From contig JADZGC010000006.1 of the NCBI GenBank assembly GCA_020854115.1, forward strand, positions 1 through 51,561: DNA of 51,561 nucleotides, in the 5' to 3' direction. The stretch comes from a bacterium. Lineage in GTDB: Bacteria > Patescibacteriota > Saccharimonadia > CAILAD01 > GCA-016700035. This document shows positions 17,707-26,043 of the stretch, piece after piece. The notes under the pieces are model-generated. The model saw nothing but the letters and a program-made list of their open reading frames with translations. It made no database searches and was not told where the DNA came from. Made by a program: the position numbers and the translations under genes. How positions within the stretch are numbered: position 1 is the stretch's first letter; every line of letters starts with the position of its first letter.

Positions 17707-17712
17707 AGTATA
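17707..17712 (-). promoter_or_regulatory. Extended -10 of the scpA operon
   Basis: TGA-TATACT on the minus strand, nine bases before the scpA ATG. It probably drives scpA through the GT2 gene. Confidence 0.5.
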
Positions 17713-17730
17713 TCATTTTGGGATGCATAC

Positions 17731-18168
17731 TTACGCTGCTGGTGGTTGAGTGGGTGGAGCAGGTTGTGCTGGCGCTGCTGCCGGGGCTGCCGGCGTAGCA
17801 GTCTCACCAAGAAAGCGCTTCACAGTGGCAACCACATCTTCGAGCGTAACTTGGCTTTTGACGAGGTATTCGTCGACGCCTAGCTTCTTGCCACGCTCTT
17901 TGTCGACCTGCTCAGACAGTGCGGTCATCATCACGACCTTGGTATGCGCCGTCTCTGGAGTTGAGCGCAAAATGTCGAGCACATCAAAGCCCGAGATACG
18001 CGGCATCATGACATCAAGCAAGATAAGATCTGGCTTTTCTTTGACTGCCATAGCCAGCGCCTCTTCACCGTTTGAAGCCACTGCGAGCTGATAGTTCTCC
18101 GACTGAAAGCGCGCGAAGTAAATGTCGCGCAGATTGACGTCATCTTCTACTAATAAAATCTTCGACAT
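17731..18168 (-). CDS. Single-domain response regulator (receiver only) with Pro/Ala tail
   Basis: CheY-like receiver of 145 residues. KILLVEDD provides the acidic pocket, the phospho-acceptor Asp is in LILLDVMMPRISGFD (about residue 52), and MMTALS and YLVKSQ give the Thr/Ser and Lys switch residues. No output domain follows, only a ~25-residue Ala/Pro tail that may be a linker or docking tail. It lies 77 bases after the sensor kinase gene on the same strand and is its likely partner. The start is ATG 18168 (MSKILLVEDD, AAGGAG 11 bases upstream). The GTG at 18177 would put that Shine-Dalgarno too close. Confidence 0.92.
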   Translation of the reverse strand: MSKILLVEDDVNLRDIYFARFQSENYQLAVASNGEEALAMAVKEKPDLILLDVMMPRISGFDVLDILRSTPETAHTKVVMMTALSEQVDKERGKKLGVDEYLVKSQVTLEDVVATVKRFLGETATPAAPAAAPAQPAPPTQPPAA

Positions 18169-18245
18169 GGAATGCACCGCTCCTTCATGGATTCAAAAAT
18201 ATCTTACGCTCATTCTATCGAGCTTGAGAGGTATGCGCAAGCACG

Positions 18246-19949
18246 CTACTGCTTGACGAGTGGCAGACTAAACTTAAAAGTACTCCCATACCCAAGCCGT
18301 GACTCCACCCAGATCCGCCCCCCGAAGCGTTCGATCAGACTGCGCGCCAAATACAAACCGAGGCCGGTGCCGCCGATCTCACGCGTATAGGAGTTATTGA
18401 CGCGATAGAATTTCTGGAAGAGATGCTTCTGCTCTTCGGGCGCGATGCCGATACCCTGGTCTTGCACAGCAAACTCTACATTTTCACCGACAGTCTTCAC
18501 GCTCACCGCTATCGTACCGGCCTGTGAATATTTGATCGCATTGTCGATCAAGTTCGTTATGACCTCACGCAAACGATCAGGGTCAGCCTCGACGGAATAA
18601 ATCGGTGCAACCACATGCTCCTTGCCGACTCCTGTCCCAATGTGCGTTACCAGCACCAGACCCTTATTCTTAGCAATGATCTCCATCTCAGAGATCACCG
18701 CCTTCACGAGCTCAGAAAAATTAAACACCCGCGACATGATTTCCATGCGATTATCTTCAATCTTGGTTACAGACAAGAGATCACGAAATAGTGTCCCAAG
18801 GTGGATGCTCGCGTCATGCGCTTTATCGATAAATCCCTTGGCGCGAGCATCAACCTTCGCGAGGTTTGGATTGCGCGCCATCGACAAATAGCCTTCGATC
18901 GCTGCAACCGGCGTGCGCATCTCGTGGCTAGCCGTCGAAATAAATTCGTTGCGCTCTCGAGCCAGCTGTTTCTGATCCGAGATGTCATGGAAGATCGCAA
19001 TCGCACCACTGATTTGTCCACGACCATCGAAGGTTGGGGCGATCGAGATCGAAAACGAAATCTTTTGATTCTTTTTATCAAGCATCGAGAAGCAGTCGGT
19101 CTTGAGTGGCTTGCCAGTCTTGAGTACATACAGAAATGGGTCGGTTTCGTCGGTCATACCTACGTCCCCAGTATCCTTAAGCTTAAATATTAAGTTATAT
19201 TCGACGCCCATCGCACTCTTCGCGTCCCAGCCGGTGATTGTTTGTGCAGCTTCGTTAAAGATCACGACTTTGCGCTCAGTGTCGACAGCCACAACCGCGT
19301 CAGCAATGGCGCCCATCATGAGTTGCTGCTTCATCTCTGCGCTATCGAGTTGCTTGATGAGTCCCTCTGAAAGTTGCATTGTCTTGAGCGCGCGCTCGGA
19401 GTTTTTGCCGACGAAGTATGCTATCAACCCCGCAAACAGCGTTGCAGCGAGTTCAAATCGGGTCGGACCAGTTATGTTCATCTGCAGATATCGCGGCGCG
19501 AGCCAAGTAAAGAGCAAGAATGTAGTCGTTATCCCCCACGTCACATAGACCGACAATAACCCCGCTATCCCTGTGCACACCATCATCAGGAGATACAAGT
19601 TGTACCAATTTGACTCAATTCCACCGCGAGCCAAAACTATACTAATCAAAGCAAGGACCAAGGGTAAAAGCGAGAACTGGAGCGCCAACTGCGGTCGCTT
19701 CTTGTGTACGCGCGACCAGAGGACGATATTATAAATCGCACCCAGACTCAAAATAATCTCAGCTACAATCAGGTATAATGCAGCTATCGACACAATCAGA
19801 TTAAGCAGTTGCGATGCTGCCAGCGCCACCAATACGGCTATTTGAATTAGCGCACTTAAGCGCACCAACGATCGATATGCCACGACATCAATGGCAGATT
19901 GTGCGGGCTTCTGAGATTTCTGGGAGGCTGGTGGGGTGTCAGACTGCAT
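18246..19949 (-). CDS. Membrane sensor histidine kinase with PAS domain
   Basis: 567 residues from ATG 19949. Residues ~25-185 contain about six hydrophobic segments. A PAS domain follows (AIADAVVAVDTERKVVIFNEAAQTITGWD). HisKA carries the phospho-His in FISTASHEMRTPVAAIEGY, and HATPase_c carries NLIDNAIKYS, DQGIGIAPEE and GGTGLGLYLAR. It signals to the downstream receiver protein. The stimulus is unknown, and the multi-span N-terminus suggests membrane or small-molecule sensing. A longer frame to 20006 would run into the divergent CobW gene, and the TGC-TACAAT -10 at 19963-19968 lies before the chosen ATG. Confidence 0.93.
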   Translation of the reverse strand: MQSDTPPASQKSQKPAQSAIDVVAYRSLVRLSALIQIAVLVALAASQLLNLIVSIAALYLIVAEIILSLGAIYNIVLWSRVHKKRPQLALQFSLLPLVLALISIVLARGGIESNWYNLYLLMMVCTGIAGLLSVYVTWGITTTFLLFTWLAPRYLQMNITGPTRFELAATLFAGLIAYFVGKNSERALKTMQLSEGLIKQLDSAEMKQQLMMGAIADAVVAVDTERKVVIFNEAAQTITGWDAKSAMGVEYNLIFKLKDTGDVGMTDETDPFLYVLKTGKPLKTDCFSMLDKKNQKISFSISIAPTFDGRGQISGAIAIFHDISDQKQLARERNEFISTASHEMRTPVAAIEGYLSMARNPNLAKVDARAKGFIDKAHDASIHLGTLFRDLLSVTKIEDNRMEIMSRVFNFSELVKAVISEMEIIAKNKGLVLVTHIGTGVGKEHVVAPIYSVEADPDRLREVITNLIDNAIKYSQAGTIAVSVKTVGENVEFAVQDQGIGIAPEEQKHLFQKFYRVNNSYTREIGGTGLGLYLARSLIERFGGRIWVESRLGYGSTFKFSLPLVKQ

Positions 19950-19962
19950 ACGTATCAGATAT

Positions 19963-19968
19963 ATTGTA
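19963..19968 (-). promoter_or_regulatory. Extended -10 for the histidine kinase gene
   Basis: TGC-TACAAT on the minus strand ends 13 bases before the ATG, leaving only about six bases of leader and no Shine-Dalgarno. It supports the 19949 start. Confidence 0.5.
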
Positions 19969-19990
19969 GCATAAGAGGAATCAGCAATAG

Positions 19991-21028
19991 ATGTCCAAAC
20001 ACCCAATCACCACCTCTCACAAAATACCCATTCTCGCCGTCACCGGCTTCCTTGGCAGTGGTAAAACAACCTTCGTCAATCACCTGCTCCGCGAGCCACA
20101 TGGCCTGAAGATCGGTGTGGTCGTCAATGACTTTGGGAGTATCAATATCGATGCTGAGCTCGTCGCCGGTAAGACCGATAAACAGCTCGAACTATCGAAT
20201 GGCTGCATCTGCTGCTCGCTCGAGACGCTTGACCTCCAGGAAGCAATTGCGCAGTTTGCGTATGTCGGCTCCGACATCGACCTCATCGTCATCGAAGCCA
20301 GCGGCCTCGCCGAGCCGCGCGATCTGGCGCTAAACCTTCGCGACATGAAGGGCATCGGCGTGCGCCTCGATGCCATAATCACAGTCATTGATGCCGAGCA
20401 CGTTATAGAGAATGCCAAAGAGCATGCAAATGCTGCAGATCAGCTTGAGTTTACTGACTTCATCATTATCAATAAGACTGATCTCGTCGATGAAGCGCGT
20501 ATTGATGAGATCAAGCAACTCATCGACATGACAAATCCCCGCGCGCGAGTCTTTGAAACTGTCAAAGCGGACGTCGACATTCGATTACTCACCGACCCCG
20601 ATCGGGTCTGGGGCTCCGCCGAACCACACAGCCATGACGACCATGGTCATAACCACGACCATCACAAGCATCTCCACGAGAAGTTTACACACCTCTCTAT
20701 CGAACTCTCAGAACCGATTCACCCCATGAAATTTCAAGAATTTGTGAATAACAAGATTCCGAAGGGCGTGTATCGAGCAAAAGGTTTTATCAATCTAGGC
20801 AGCAAGGGCCATAATCGCAAATACATCTTTCAGCTCGTCGGTACTCGTTCCGAGCTGTATTGGGACAACTGGAATAAAGAGGGAAAGCCTGGCACACGGA
20901 TCGTGTTTATCGGATCGGACTTCGATAAGAAGCAGCTTGAAACCGACCTGCGCGCCTGCATCGACCCTGAACCGGATGCCCCACTCGAAGGTATCGAACT
21001 TCGCCTTCCACAAAAGTGGGAGGGGTAG
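19991..21028 (+). CDS. CobW/COG0523-family GTPase (metal chaperone)
   Basis: G3E GTPase thought to deliver metal to client enzymes. Walker A GFLGSGKTT, VNDFG, the metal-binding GCICC motif (CxCC), ESSGLAEP-like EASGLAEP, and NKTD are in order. Between the GTPase and C-terminal CobW_C domain lies a histidine-rich loop HSHDDHGHNHDHHKHLH (about residues 214-230), as in zinc-linked members. 345 residues. Divergent from the sensor kinase with only 41 bases between the start codons. AGAGGA 12 bases upstream is a weak Shine-Dalgarno. Zinc is the likely metal by analogy; nothing nearby proves it. Confidence 0.93.
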   Translation: MSKHPITTSHKIPILAVTGFLGSGKTTFVNHLLREPHGLKIGVVVNDFGSINIDAELVAGKTDKQLELSNGCICCSLETLDLQEAIAQFAYVGSDIDLIVIEASGLAEPRDLALNLRDMKGIGVRLDAIITVIDAEHVIENAKEHANAADQLEFTDFIIINKTDLVDEARIDEIKQLIDMTNPRARVFETVKADVDIRLLTDPDRVWGSAEPHSHDDHGHNHDHHKHLHEKFTHLSIELSEPIHPMKFQEFVNNKIPKGVYRAKGFINLGSKGHNRKYIFQLVGTRSELYWDNWNKEGKPGTRIVFIGSDFDKKQLETDLRACIDPEPDAPLEGIELRLPQKWEG

Positions 21029-21033
21029 AAATA

Positions 21034-21062
21034 TTGACTTTTTGAGTGTCTTGTGATATATT
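21034..21062 (+). promoter_or_regulatory. Strong promoter of the unknown gene at 21135
   Basis: TTGACT (21034-21039), 17-base spacer, TATATT (21057-21062). The predicted start is near 21069. The leader contains a perfect 7-base hairpin CGAGGGG-CTA-CCCCTCG at 21090-21106, not followed by a T-run, so it is a leader stem rather than a terminator. Confidence 0.75.
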
Positions 21063-21134
21063 GAGCTAATCATTCGATAGCCGATTGATCGAGGGGCTAC
21101 CCCTCGTACGCACCCCAAAAAAAGGAGCGACACA

Positions 21135-21569
21135 ATGCCCCTCATCACCCTCACCACCAAGCCCGAATGGCATCCCACCTCGGGAGTCAAGTACGTGGAT
21201 CTCGAACTCAAGCCACGTGAGATTGTCGATTTCGGATGTGAACTCCCGCTTCAGCTAATGAAGCTCCGGGGGCAACTCCAACTGGAGCCATCCACTACGC
21301 CGGTCACGATCCAGGTCAGCCATCGTGCAGCCAACACACACGACGTCAACGTGCCCGACCTCTGGATCGAGATGCACTTCAACGAAGACACCCTCGATGA
21401 AGAGGCGCGAACGCTGGCCACGTCCGAGATCAAAAAGCTAGTGTGCAGCTGGTTCTGGTACTACATGCCTCGCGAAATCGACACGCTCTCTCGTCTACTA
21501 GAGAGGTTTGATGTCGCTTGCGACATCTATTGGCCAAACGGTCACCACGGGTTCCTCGTGATCCGGTGA
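21135..21569 (+). CDS. Hypothetical protein, isolated transcription unit
   Basis: 144 residues that I do not recognise. No signal peptide and no membrane segment. The sequence is rich in beta-type stretches in the first half (ITLTTKPEW, VKYVDLELKPREIVDF) and acidic/helical in the second (FNEDTLDEEARTLATSEI), with two Trp-Tyr clusters (SWFWYYMPREID and IYWPNGHHGF). Expression signals are unusually complete: consensus promoter, leader hairpin, AAAGGAG seven bases before the ATG, and a strong terminator, which suggests high expression. Codon use looks richer in GC than its neighbours. Function unknown. Confidence 0.8.
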   Translation: MPLITLTTKPEWHPTSGVKYVDLELKPREIVDFGCELPLQLMKLRGQLQLEPSTTPVTIQVSHRAANTHDVNVPDLWIEMHFNEDTLDEEARTLATSEIKKLVCSWFWYYMPREIDTLSRLLERFDVACDIYWPNGHHGFLVIR

Positions 21570-21591
21570 CACCGAGATCGACTGGTGAGAC

Positions 21592-21652
21592 CGCCCTCAC
21601 GGACACCCACCCGCAACCACTACAGCGTGGGTGTCCCTCTGGGGGCTTTTTT
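21592..21652 (+). terminator. Rho-independent terminator after the unknown gene
   Basis: GGACACCCAC (21601-21610) pairs with GTGGGTGTCC (21627-21636). An outer GCCC/GGGGGC stem extends it, and six T follow at once (21647-21652). The T-run touches the 3' end of the convergent tgt gene. Confidence 0.8.
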
Positions 21653-22715
21653 ATTTCTGAAGTAGCTCCATCAGCTTGGCATAGAAGCGCAAATTATGAA
21701 TGCTCGCCATGCGCTCAGCAACCGATAAATTAGCGCGAAACATCGCGTGGACATAACTTGCCGAATAATGCTGACACGTCTCGCAATCACAATGCGAGTC
21801 AATTGGTCCTTGCACATCTCGCAAGCTGAGATTCTTCATTGTCACCGTGTCATAAAATGGCTTATCAAGATCAAGTTCTTCTGGCCTATCATTCCATACA
21901 TACAGTTTACGATGGCGCGCTTCTCGAGTCGGGATCACAACATCGAATAAGTCATAGCCCATACGCACACAGGCCACGATCTGCTCAGGCGTGCCCACAC
22001 CCATTGCATATTTGATGGCGTCTGCTGGCGTATCATCTACAACTGCTTGCAAGGTCTCGACTTGCAGCTCATTTTTGTCATTAATCGGAAATCCGCCATA
22101 GCCATAGCCATCGAAGTTGAGCTTGACGAGCTCAGTAGCGCACTTGCGGCGAAGTTCACGATCTCCTCCACCCTGTACAATACCAAAAAGCAGTGGTTTC
22201 TGTTTCATACCTTTCGTAACTTTGTCAAAATGCGTGCGTGCTCGCTTCGCCCACTTGATCGTGCGCTCCACACTTTTAAGCTGCTCCGAGAGTGGCATAT
22301 CGGGCTTCGTGCAATCATCCAGGATCATAATTATGTCACTACCGAGTTTCAACTGATAATCAATGCAGCTCTCGGGCGTCAACATCAGCTTATTACCAGC
22401 CGCATCCTGAAAACTCACGCCATCATCTGTCAATCTGCCCCCAGTATTAAACTCGCGCACCAAGCTCATCGCCTGAAAACCTCCTGAGTCAGTAATAATC
22501 GGCCGATCCCATCCCGTGAAGTTGTGCAATCCACCCTGCTCAGCAATCACATCGACCAGGCCCATATTCGCCAGATGGTAGGTATTCATCACCATCCCAG
22601 GGGTGCCGGTCGTCTTCACGCCTTCAGTATCGACGGATTTAATGGTCGCGCGTGTGGCATCTGGAAAGAATGCGGGGAGCCGCACGTCGCCATGGTTTGT
22701 CTGAAGCATTTTCAT
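21651..22715 (-). CDS. tgt: tRNA-guanine transglycosylase (TGT)
   Basis: Exchanges guanine 34 for a queuosine precursor in tRNAs. FITDSGGFQ-type motif (IITDSGGFQAMSL), FGIVQGG, and the zinc site CDCETCQHY followed by the later His in SYVHAMF are present. 354 residues. The RNA-binding/catalytic Asp motif reads DLFDVVIPTREARH, whereas typical bacterial enzymes have MPTRNARNG, so the substrate loop may differ. No other queuosine gene is in the window, so salvage of queuine or preQ1 is likely (inference). TAGAAT at 22725-22730 is nine bases before the ATG. Confidence 0.92.
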   Translation of the reverse strand: MKMLQTNHGDVRLPAFFPDATRATIKSVDTEGVKTTGTPGMVMNTYHLANMGLVDVIAEQGGLHNFTGWDRPIITDSGGFQAMSLVREFNTGGRLTDDGVSFQDAAGNKLMLTPESCIDYQLKLGSDIIMILDDCTKPDMPLSEQLKSVERTIKWAKRARTHFDKVTKGMKQKPLLFGIVQGGGDRELRRKCATELVKLNFDGYGYGGFPINDKNELQVETLQAVVDDTPADAIKYAMGVGTPEQIVACVRMGYDLFDVVIPTREARHRKLYVWNDRPEELDLDKPFYDTVTMKNLSLRDVQGPIDSHCDCETCQHYSASYVHAMFRANLSVAERMASIHNLRFYAKLMELLQK

Positions 22716-22732
22716 ATCTGCAACATTCTAGC

Positions 22733-22774
22733 GCAAAAACACCCTGTCTACCAGAAGGCGCAGGGTGTTTTTGC
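22733..22774 (-). terminator. Terminator of the membrane protein gene
   Basis: A 14-base perfect stem GCAAAAACACCCTG/CAGGGTGTTTTTGC with a 14-base loop. The 3' arm ends in a T-run on both strands, but it lies immediately after the 22789 gene on the minus strand. Confidence 0.8.
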
Positions 22775-22788
22775 TTGTTGCGAATAAT

Positions 22789-23274
22789 CTACTTATAGTA
22801 GCTCTTGATCTGGAAGAGAAGATACAGACCAATAACGAGCCCCAATAGACCGCCGAGGATGTTGCCAAAAAGTGCAGAAGGATAGCCAAACCCGTAAAGC
22901 AAATTATAGACGAATGAGAGGATATCAGCCCAAAATAGTAGTTTCCAGGCGCTCAGCTTCTTCGCCTGCAAGCCAGGAAAAGCAATGAATTGAATGACGA
23001 CTTGTGCGACGAGTGCAAAGAATGGTACCCACAAAAACGGTCCAGCTACGGCGGTCACGAGACCAGCAGTCGCAACATTAGCAATCCCCAGGAGCGTCAG
23101 CAACGACAATGCTGCAAGCGCACCAAAGATTGCTACGACGATATTAATCCACGGCAACCACTGGACCAGCGTCTTGCGTGCATTCTCTGGCAGCTGAAAA
23201 GGAGCCTGTTTTGTAAAATAGGGCTCGAGTACTGTGATGAGATCCCCCGTAGATTTGCTTTTGGCTTCTGCCAT
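22789..23274 (-). CDS. Small hydrophobic membrane protein, function unknown
   Basis: 161 residues. A short hydrophilic head (about 1-38) is followed by roughly four transmembrane segments: WLPWINIVVAIFGALAALSL, LVTAVAGPFLWVPFFALVAQV, a segment around LLFWADILSFVYNLLYG, and GNILGGLLGLVIGLYLLFQI. Gly-rich helices near the end could pack or oligomerise. I do not recognise the family. AAGGAG lies eight bases before the ATG, and a TGA-TACAAT -10 sits at 23313-23318. It is monocistronic, ended by a strong terminator. Confidence 0.75.
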   Translation of the reverse strand: MAEAKSKSTGDLITVLEPYFTKQAPFQLPENARKTLVQWLPWINIVVAIFGALAALSLLTLLGIANVATAGLVTAVAGPFLWVPFFALVAQVVIQFIAFPGLQAKKLSAWKLLFWADILSFVYNLLYGFGYPSALFGNILGGLLGLVIGLYLLFQIKSYYK

Positions 23275-23312
23275 GATAATAACTCCTTGATTAATATATA
23301 TGTACTACTGAC

Positions 23313-23318
23313 ATTGTA
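23313..23318 (-). promoter_or_regulatory. Extended -10 of the 23274 membrane protein gene
   Basis: TGA-TACAAT on the minus strand, about 39 bases before the ATG, giving a leader of ~30 bases that contains the AAGGAG Shine-Dalgarno. This contrasts with the leaderless genes nearby. Confidence 0.5.
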
Positions 23319-23476
23319 TCAGAATATGGAATTATTCCGCACGATCTTTCGTTAGGCTAGCAAATTATCGATCCACTGTGCCGACGAGCATACATAGCTA
23401 TCAATAATTACACCTTGAAATAAACACGACATAAGTATCTACATACCGAATATAAAAAAGAAGATCGTTGACTAAA

Positions 23477-25264
23477 TTATGCAGCGATATCAAATTTCTG
23501 TAGTTTTTTCTTGACGCTCTCCGTACTTGCTGTTTGGAGTCTTAGCAGCTCAGCATAAATACCATCACGCTTACGTGCCAGCTCGGTTGGTGCGCCCTGT
23601 TCGGCGATCTTGCCACCCTTCAAGCCAATGATCATGTCTACGCCCGCAATGGTGCTTAATCGGTGAGCAATAATGATCGTGGTGCGCCCCTTCATAAGAC
23701 GTTCCAGCGCCTCCTGCACTTGATACTCGGCCTTTGCGTCAAGTGAGCTAGTTGCCTCATCGAGAATGAGGATCGGTGGATTCTTGAGTAATGCGCGAGC
23801 AATAATAATACGTTGCTTTTGTCCGCCCGACAACCTGATACCGCGTTCACCCACCTCAGTCTTATACCCTTTCGGCAGTTCTTGTATAAAACCATCAGCA
23901 TTTGCCATCTTCGCCGCCGCCTGCAATTCTGAGCGCGTGTAGTGACGCCCTAGACCATAGGCAATATTCTCTTCAATCGTGCCTGAAAACAGTGACGGGT
24001 CTTGGAATACAATTCCCACCTGCTTACGTAAGCTCTCCTGCGATACGCTCTGGATTGGCGTACCGTCGATCAGGATCTGACCCGACTGCGCTTCATAAAA
24101 TCGCACAATCAGATTTGCGATCGTTGATTTGCCTTCACCACTCTCACCAACCAACGCGACCTTGCTATGTGCCGGGATAGCAAAGCTGGCATTGCGCAAT
24201 ACGGTGCCGCCCTTTTCATACGCAAATGTCACATTATCAAAACGAATTTCCCCACCCGATACCTTCAGAGACTGCGCCTTATCCACATCAGTAATCGCTG
24301 GTTCAGTACTCATCACCTCGAAATAATCGCGACTATCAGCCTGAGCACGCTGTATACCCTCGATCATAAAGCTCGCACCAAAAAGCGGAAACTGGGCTTG
24401 GTTCGATAGCGTAATCAAGAGCACGGCCGTACCAACCGAATATGCGCCGCCGAGCGCCTGCCAGGTGATGACAACAAAAATCAGGAAGAATATAACACCA
24501 AGAGCCAAGCGTCGATACATATCGTATCGATGCCACTCAATTGACTGATCACGAGCAATGTCCTCGATCTTACGCCGCTTACTCGCGAAGAAAGCCAGCT
24601 CCCCGGCCTCACGTACGAAGCTCTTGACGACACGTACTTGGCCTATTGATTCAACGAAGCGACCATTTGCCACATCAAGGCTCTGATTGATTCGCATCTG
24701 CTTCTTTTGATAGGCATTGCTCGATAAGTGCGTAATGTAAATGTAGCTCGGGAAGATGACGGTCAGTAGTAGTGCGATCGGCCACGAGTAAAGGGCAATC
24801 GCCACCAATGTCACAAAGGCCGTCAGAAAGAACTGTATAAAGTTATTTGCCAGAGCGTTCATAAGCTGCGATAAGCTAGCGATACTGCGCTCCAAACGGG
24901 CCGTGATCTTGCCGGTTTGCTCAGAGTCATAGTACTGAACCGGTAATCGCATCAAGTGATCGTAATACCGCTGCGAAAGCAGCGAATTAAGCTTCACTGC
25001 CATACGATCACCCAAATAACCATTCAGATTTGATAAAAACGCTACGAGAATCCCACTGACCAACATCAGCCCAAGCGGCACAATCGCATCACGAATAGTA
25101 ATCGCCTCGCCTTGCATATAGCTCGTCATGAGATCTACCAACCACTTCGTCAGAAACGGCTGGACTAGATTGAGAGCAGCCAGCACGACCACAAATAAGG
25201 CAATAGCTATGTAGTATTTTTTCAAGCTCGAACTGTATTTGAGAATTCTAATGATGTCCTGCAT
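23477..25264 (-). CDS. ABC exporter half-transporter (permease fused to ATPase)
   Basis: 595 residues. An N-terminal exporter membrane domain with about six helices (residues ~15-315) is followed by the nucleotide-binding domain: Walker A GESGEGKST, Q-loop VFQDPSLFSGT, signature LSGGQKQRI, Walker B ILILDEATSSLD and H-loop AHRLSTI. The architecture is that of MsbA/lipid or multidrug exporters and works as a homo- or heterodimer. The substrate is unknown. It is divergent from a Crp-family regulator gene with 62 bases between start codons, so regulation by that protein is plausible. TACAAT ends eight bases before the ATG, so the mRNA is probably leaderless. Confidence 0.93.
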   Translation of the reverse strand: MQDIIRILKYSSSLKKYYIAIALFVVVLAALNLVQPFLTKWLVDLMTSYMQGEAITIRDAIVPLGLMLVSGILVAFLSNLNGYLGDRMAVKLNSLLSQRYYDHLMRLPVQYYDSEQTGKITARLERSIASLSQLMNALANNFIQFFLTAFVTLVAIALYSWPIALLLTVIFPSYIYITHLSSNAYQKKQMRINQSLDVANGRFVESIGQVRVVKSFVREAGELAFFASKRRKIEDIARDQSIEWHRYDMYRRLALGVIFFLIFVVITWQALGGAYSVGTAVLLITLSNQAQFPLFGASFMIEGIQRAQADSRDYFEVMSTEPAITDVDKAQSLKVSGGEIRFDNVTFAYEKGGTVLRNASFAIPAHSKVALVGESGEGKSTIANLIVRFYEAQSGQILIDGTPIQSVSQESLRKQVGIVFQDPSLFSGTIEENIAYGLGRHYTRSELQAAAKMANADGFIQELPKGYKTEVGERGIRLSGGQKQRIIIARALLKNPPILILDEATSSLDAKAEYQVQEALERLMKGRTTIIIAHRLSTIAGVDMIIGLKGGKIAEQGAPTELARKRDGIYAELLRLQTASTESVKKKLQKFDIAA

Positions 25265-25272
25265 AACTTCTT

Positions 25273-25278
25273 ATTGTA
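25273..25278 (-). promoter_or_regulatory. -10 element of the ABC exporter gene (leaderless)
   Basis: TACAAT on the minus strand, eight bases before the ATG. It is part of a 62-base divergent promoter region shared with the Crp-family gene. Confidence 0.5.
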
Positions 25279-25314
25279 CGGTATAGCTTCCGTTTTTTAC
25301 CACACCAAAGCTGC

Positions 25315-25320
25315 TACAAT
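25315..25320 (+). promoter_or_regulatory. Extended -10 of the Crp-family gene (leaderless)
   Basis: TGC-TACAAT ends six bases before the ATG, so the transcript should begin essentially at the start codon. Confidence 0.6.
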
Positions 25321-25326
25321 AGCGGC

Positions 25327-25986
25327 ATGAAGCATTTGAAGACATACTTCGAAAAACTCCAGAAGCGCACCTTTCAAAAGGGCGATGTGCTATTGCATCA
25401 GGATGAGTCTGGCGAAGAAGTATACTTTGTGACCGATGGCTACCTCAAGGCCTACACCATCGCTGATGATGGTGATGAGAAACTCATTAGCATCCTCGGA
25501 CCGGGCGACGTCATAAATCTTGAGTCTGTATTCTTCAAGGGGTATGCTCATCGGTATTATTTCGAAGCTCTCACCAGTGGCGTCATCAAGATAAAGGACA
25601 CCAAATCCCTCGAGCAGGAGCTCACCAAGGACCCCGACGTACTCATGGGGCTCGTGCGTTACGTCATGGCACGCAATGATGAGCTTGCTCAAACCCTCGA
25701 CAATATCTTGCAAGCCAAATCTGACACCAAGCTCGTGAATTATCTCGCGCTGCTCGTGCAACGCTTTGGTACCGAAGTACGTGATGGCATCATCACACTT
25801 CCATTCCCCCTGTCTCACGCTCAGCTCGCCAGCATGGTCGGTACGACGCGCGAGACGATGACCGTGCAGCTTCGTCAGCTTACTAAGGCTGGTGTCATCA
25901 AGCCCGCCAAGTCTGGACTTTTCCGCAATCGTCTCTCGGGCTTCGAGATTAATCTCGAAAAACTCCGCGAATTTACTGAGGTATAA
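25327..25986 (+). CDS. Crp/Fnr-family transcription regulator
   Basis: 219 residues. The cyclic-nucleotide-binding-type beta-roll occupies about 1-115 (KGDVLLHQDESGEEVYFVTDGYLKAY, ILGPGDVINLESVF). A long dimer helix follows, then the HTH_Crp winged helix LSHAQLASMVGTTRETMTVQLRQL (about 168-190). No Fnr-type cysteine cluster is seen, so it does not look like an Fe-S oxygen sensor. The Arg of the cAMP-binding cassette is not evident, so the ligand is unknown. It lies divergent from the ABC exporter and 57 bases before galU, which may share its transcript. Confidence 0.9.
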   Translation: MKHLKTYFEKLQKRTFQKGDVLLHQDESGEEVYFVTDGYLKAYTIADDGDEKLISILGPGDVINLESVFFKGYAHRYYFEALTSGVIKIKDTKSLEQELTKDPDVLMGLVRYVMARNDELAQTLDNILQAKSDTKLVNYLALLVQRFGTEVRDGIITLPFPLSHAQLASMVGTTRETMTVQLRQLTKAGVIKPAKSGLFRNRLSGFEINLEKLREFTEV

Positions 25987-26043
25987 ATCACGTTCTCTAC
26001 GCGCCGCGCTTAAGTGTATGACATGCTAAAATAACAACTATCT

